Assembly (NCBI GenBank): GCA_002221725.1
Contig: NJFT01000084.1
Location: forward strand, 90,642-154,641
Reading direction: 5' to 3'
Source of the DNA: Scedosporium boydii
Lineage: Eukaryota; Ascomycota; Sordariomycetes; Microascales; Microascaceae
DNA length: 64,000 nt
Shown: positions 60,119 to 64,000 of the stretch, one piece after another
Numbering within the stretch: position 1 is the stretch's first letter
Layout: each line of letters opens with the position of its first letter
The notes under the pieces: model-generated
The model's input: the letters and a program-made list of their open reading frames with translations, nothing else
Databases searched by the model: none
Told to the model about the DNA's origin: nothing
Position numbers and translations under genes: made by a program

Positions 60119-61453
60119 ACAAAACATGGTTAAGCGTTAGGATGGGAGATCCGTCGCTGCCTTGCCTCTAAGCCAGAACTAGAGGGTGGAGGCCCCCGGA
60201 AGCCAGCAACGGTGAAGAGATAAAGGGGAATAAGGGTCGGTTTCGACTTAACGACGCTATTGACGCAACGACTGAGGCGCTTTTGGAGTCGGGGTACTAA
60301 AAACAGAGGCACGTACTTTCTTTTCGCGTGCCCGAACGGTTTTCATGCATTAGACAAAAGAGGGTTTGAAGCGTTCTGGAAACATTTCACCATCCACCAT
60401 ATTCCGGAATTTCCGTCGTCTATCATGATGAGCAAAAGCCTGGTGCTAAACATGGGTACAGCATGATTTTACGAGACGAGTGGGATGGGAGAAAGGGTTT
60501 GGTTGCATGGGGTAGCCGGGATATACACTGATGAGAGGCGGATGAGGACGCACCGATGTTGTCGCCCCCCAACCTACGGGCGTCCTCTTCCAGTGCGATT
60601 AGAGGCCCGCGAGGTAGAGGCATTACCCACTGCGGTGGATGAGAGACAACCGCACCGCATCATGGGGGAAGAGTATCTGGCAAAGGGCTATGGTGCATTT
60701 TGGCTGGCGCCGCGGAGGAGTTGGTTGGGCATTGGTCTGTCGGGGGTTTCGGCCTCGGTGGTTAGGGTAATACTGACGGGAGGAGACCTGACTTCGGAAC
60801 ATCATGTATGCGCGGAATAATGTAAATTTCCTTGGAACTAGAGCGGGAACGGGGCATGGCCTTGGCAGTTGATGGGCGAGGGATCAATTAACCTTGCGAG
60901 TCAGATGTTTATCTTTTTCTTCCCGTTTTTGCTCTTCCTGGTCCCTTCTTCGACTTTTTCCTTCTTTTCCATTCCTTTAATCCTTTTTTCTTGGTATGTC
61001 TTCTTTAATATGTTTTAACCATCATTTCGTGTATTGCCTGTTTATTTTCACGTTATTATTTTCGATTAAAACTGTTGATTATCTGCCTCCCATCACGCAT
61101 ATCTTTCTGCTCTGTTTTTATTTTATTTTATTTTTTGTCTTATTTTCCCCCTAGTACCCGAGACGCATCACCGAGTCAGTTCTGAGAGACGAAATGAAAT
61201 GGCGGCAAAACTTGGAAACAGAAGAGGAGTGAGGCATAAAGAGGTTTTGCTAGATAGTTGAGAGATAAATGACAAGGCAGACTAGACACAGAGTTACAAT
61301 ACAATGTGACTTCGGGGTTGGAAGAGCTCGAGGCACCATCCAGCGGACATTTCTCCATTTCTCCTCTGTTCTTTTATTTCGGTTATATTTTTGGATTTTA
61401 TTTTCTCTTTGTCTTTTTCTTTTATTTTTTTTTTTCTTTCTTCTTATACCCAT
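60119..61453. other. Convergent 3' region of the Myb gene and TRM9
   Basis: No gene is supported. The stretch 60905-61150 and again 61365-61450 is very T-rich on the plus strand, fitting untranslated 3' sequence or low-complexity spacer. Short frames at 60260-60820 have no recognisable domain. Confidence 0.55.
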
Positions 61454-62371
61454 CTATCTTGTACATATAGCCCACCAGTTATCCTTCTCGTAGCCCGTAT
61501 CCAACACCTTTCCGCCCGCCGCGACAACATCTTCCTCAAGCTCTCCCTTTCGGTACAAGTGATAATACCTCTGATACGTCTCATCAGAACCGTCGTCTCC
61601 CTTCTTCGACCTCATAACCCAAGGAACGAGAAGATCCTGCTCCCCACCCTCATCCCAGCCCCTTCGACTCGCCCTCTGCTCCAGCGCCCACACATAGACG
61701 AGCATGCGGCCATCCTCACGAATACAATCGAGCAACCTAGCGATAGCCTCCCTCCTCCTCTCGGGAGTACTAAAATGATGCACGACAGCGATACAAATAA
61801 CGAAATCAGCACATCCGGGCCGAAAAGGTAAAGCCAAAGAATCAGCGACGCAGACGTCGGCGCCGTCTTTAGGGTTCGGATCCAAGCCGCGGGTATTTTC
61901 GCGGGCGAGGCGGCAGAGGGCGGGACTGCGATCGGAGGCCAGGATGGTCAGGTCGGGGTTCACGGAGATGTATTTCCCGTTTCCGCAGCCGACGTCGAGG
62001 CCTAGCGAACCCTTGGGGAGGGAGTTGAGGAAGGAGGTTACGAAGGGCCAGGGTTTGTGGCGGGTTTGGCTGAAGTGGGGGGCTATGGATTCGTAGACTG
62101 CGTGGACGTGGGTTTGTTCGTAGTGGGTTGGGTCTGAGTCTGGGCTTGGATCTGGGTTGGGATCTTCCGGGGAGGGTCTTGGTGATGGTGGTGGTGGTGA
62201 TGATAATGATGAACTGGGGTCGTCGTTGTTTGTGGTTGTGGTTGTGGCTGTGGCAGAGTCACGGACCGGGGGTTGGGTGAGTTTGGGAGCGGCGGGGCCC
62301 GGTTCGGAACCGGGGCCGGGCTTGGACGTGGATTTGGGCTCGGGCCCTGGAGGGGTCTGTGGCGGGGCCAT
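61454..62371 (-). CDS. TRM9: tRNA wobble-uridine carboxymethyl methyltransferase Trm9
   Basis: An intronless frame of 305 residues. The core starts at about 83 with THYEQTHVHAVYESIAPHFS and TRHKPWPFV, the Trm9 signature, then the SAM motif LGLDVGCGNGKYI, ILASDRS, CVADSLALPFRPG, and the ICIAVVHHFST stretch. The end GYEKDNWWAICTR matches the family C-terminus. Trm9 with Trm112 adds the last methyl of mcm5U/mcm5s2U at the wobble base of tRNA-Arg and tRNA-Glu, affecting translation of AGA/GAA codons. The first 80 residues are an extra Pro/Ser/Thr/Asp-rich, disordered extension compared with yeast. The ATG at 62371 is the first in frame; no nearer ATG precedes the core, so the extension seems real. 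Confidence 0.94.
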   Translation of the reverse strand: MAPPQTPPGPEPKSTSKPGPGSEPGPAAPKLTQPPVRDSATATTTTTNNDDPSSSLSSPPPPSPRPSPEDPNPDPSPDSDPTHYEQTHVHAVYESIAPHFSQTRHKPWPFVTSFLNSLPKGSLGLDVGCGNGKYISVNPDLTILASDRSPALCRLARENTRGLDPNPKDGADVCVADSLALPFRPGCADFVICIAVVHHFSTPERRREAIARLLDCIREDGRMLVYVWALEQRASRRGWDEGGEQDLLVPWVMRSKKGDDGSDETYQRYYHLYRKGELEEDVVAAGGKVLDTGYEKDNWWAICTR

Positions 62372-64000
62372 TGGGCGTTATAATTTGTTGTGTTGGTTGA
62401 GAGGTTTGGGTTTTGGGTGTAGATGGGAACCCTTGTTTGTTTTTTTCTTGTCGGGGTATTTTGTGGGAACAAGGGTTTTTTTCTCCGGGGACCCGAGGCC
62501 GGAGCTTTTTTTTTTTCTATGGGTTTCATGGGCAATGGCACGGGTCACTTAGGTATCAATGTGTTAATGGATTTGATATCATTACTTGGTGGGAGATGAT
62601 ATGATATTTATGGCATTAATCAATAACGGCTCATGGCTTGGAAAATGGAGCATATCAACCCAATTTCCAGCTATCAAGAACCCATGGAAACGTCGAAAGG
62701 CATGAAAGCTTGCAACGGGCAGTAGAGCTGGTAAAGTAACGGGGTGCGCCGAAGGAGGACCAAGAACAGGAGCCAGAAATGACTTTGGAGTAATATCGAG
62801 GCTTATCGCGGCCTAAATTGTTGTTGGGTGCGGGGAGGGGGTATTAACAACAATAACCTCATCGATGGTTCATGCCGGGCTTGATCGAGTGGATCGAGTG
62901 GATCCAATTTGAAGGAGTGAAGTTTGAAATAAGGTTTGGGGTGAGGCTAGCCGTGCCCGAGTTTTTACGAGATTTCCAGGAAACGATTGAAAAGGGAACA
63001 GTGAAACGTTGGGTTCTCGACGAGGGAGGGGTAGGCGATGATAATGGAGGCTGATATTTGATATTTGATGTGATTGATACGTGGGCGTGGGTAACTTCAT
63101 GTTTGGCTCGTCGATTTTGATCAGTGGGCTTATTACTTGGTACAGGCGCCAAGTATAACTGTTTTTTTACTGGGGTAAAGGGCAGCCAAGCAGGGCGCTG
63201 GGGCAGGGAACCAGTGGCTCTGTTCGGTGACCGTTGGTGGATTTGATTGGCGCCGATGGCAACTAAACGTGAACTGCACCAAATCTTGATGCAAACTGAC
63301 TGTGCTGGAGCAGATCATGATTGATCAGCGCCCGTTCACCAGGCGCCTGTAGAAGGTGGTTCGGGTACCAAGGCGCTATGCGCTGCAACAGTGGTTCTAG
63401 AAGTATTTGATGAACCACCGACCCCAAGAGACAAACCCGTCTGTCTCGATTCTGCGTTGTCAATCGTTTCCGTTTTGCAGTCCTGCAGGCGACCAAAAAG
63501 AATGTGAGTTTATCTATTAATGTTACTGCTCTAACAACCTGGCATCGCACTGAAGCCAGGAGAAATTGGAATTGATCAATTGATGTTTTTTTAGGGATTC
63601 ACCACGTTAATTGATCAATCAAGTATTCAATGTTGCCTCTCTCTTCTTGACCGACTGTATCGAGCGCAGGGGGATTGGGGATTGGGATTATTACTGCCAG
63701 CATTGGCTACCTTTCAGCGCACGAAGCACGCGACTGAGCCCTCAATCAAGTTCAATAAAACCCGGTTCAGGTGCGATAGGACCTCCCAGAATCCTGGGTT
63801 CAGCGTTGGATTTAGCCTCGGCGTTGACGTGTTTCAGAGATGCTCATTTAAGTAAGAAGTGATCAAGTAATTGATCAATTCTGGACGGCGGCAGTGGTAC
63901 GTTAACCAAATTGGCGCGAACAAAGCCCGCTAGCCAGAGTCCTCGTCTTCACCAACCATCACGATGTGCAGCGCAATACGCTGCTTAAAAAAAAAAAAAA
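62372..64000. other. Gene-free tail of the window
   Basis: TRM9 promoter followed by sequence without a supportable gene. Three copies of ATTGATCAAT occur between 63570 and 63880. The window ends in A14 (63987-64000), which may continue beyond it. Confidence 0.5.
63570..63880. repeat. Three dispersed ATTGATCAAT palindromes
   Basis: AATTGATCAATT at 63570-63581 and 63869-63880, and AATTGATCAAT at 63610-63620. Each is a perfect 10-12-nt inverted repeat. They could be protein binding sites of the head-to-head kind. Confidence 0.75.

Overview
The window reads as nuclear DNA of a filamentous ascomycete (Pezizomycotina, most likely a Sordariomycete). The evidence is short 50-150 nt introns with GTAAGT/GTATGT donors and CTAAC-type branch sites, C/T-rich leaders, genes on both strands without operons, and the gene families themselves: a HET-domain gene, a GH72 glucanosyltransferase, a PDR-type ABC transporter and an RGS protein with membrane spans. 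All exon models below were built by eye from open frames, splice sites and family knowledge. No search was run.

Layout. 1-6.6 kb, plus strand: the 3' end of SOF1, a membrane-anchored short-chain dehydrogenase, and a kinase-like protein lacking key catalytic residues. 7.1-18.3 kb, minus strand: a four- or five-span membrane protein, a small single-span protein, a GPI-anchored GH72 enzyme, glycyl-tRNA synthetase, and a HET-domain gene broken by one in-frame TGA. 20.9-26.6 kb, plus strand: a Rax1-like RGS protein, ATP synthase epsilon (ATP15), and the NatC subunit MAK10. 27-44 kb: a PMP47-type peroxisomal carrier (-), a 1444-residue AT-hook protein (+), RPN6 (-), an AIF-like flavoprotein (-), and a 1500-residue PDR transporter (-).

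From 43.9 to 58.7 kb, about 14.9 kb holds no gene I can support, only simple repeats and scattered short motifs. It ends at a Myb-type transcription factor whose leader has no ATG for more than 850 bases and whose natural N-terminus starts at a GTG. TRM9 (-) and a gene-free tail close the window.

Most genes are unlinked housekeeping functions: ribosome biogenesis, translation, the proteasome, ATP synthase and N-terminal acetylation. I see no biosynthetic cluster, transposon, CRISPR array, rRNA or convincing tRNA. The points most worth a second look are the gene desert with the ATG-less Myb leader, the single-stop HET pseudogene, the degenerate kinase and a recurring intergenic motif around TACGAAGTAC.
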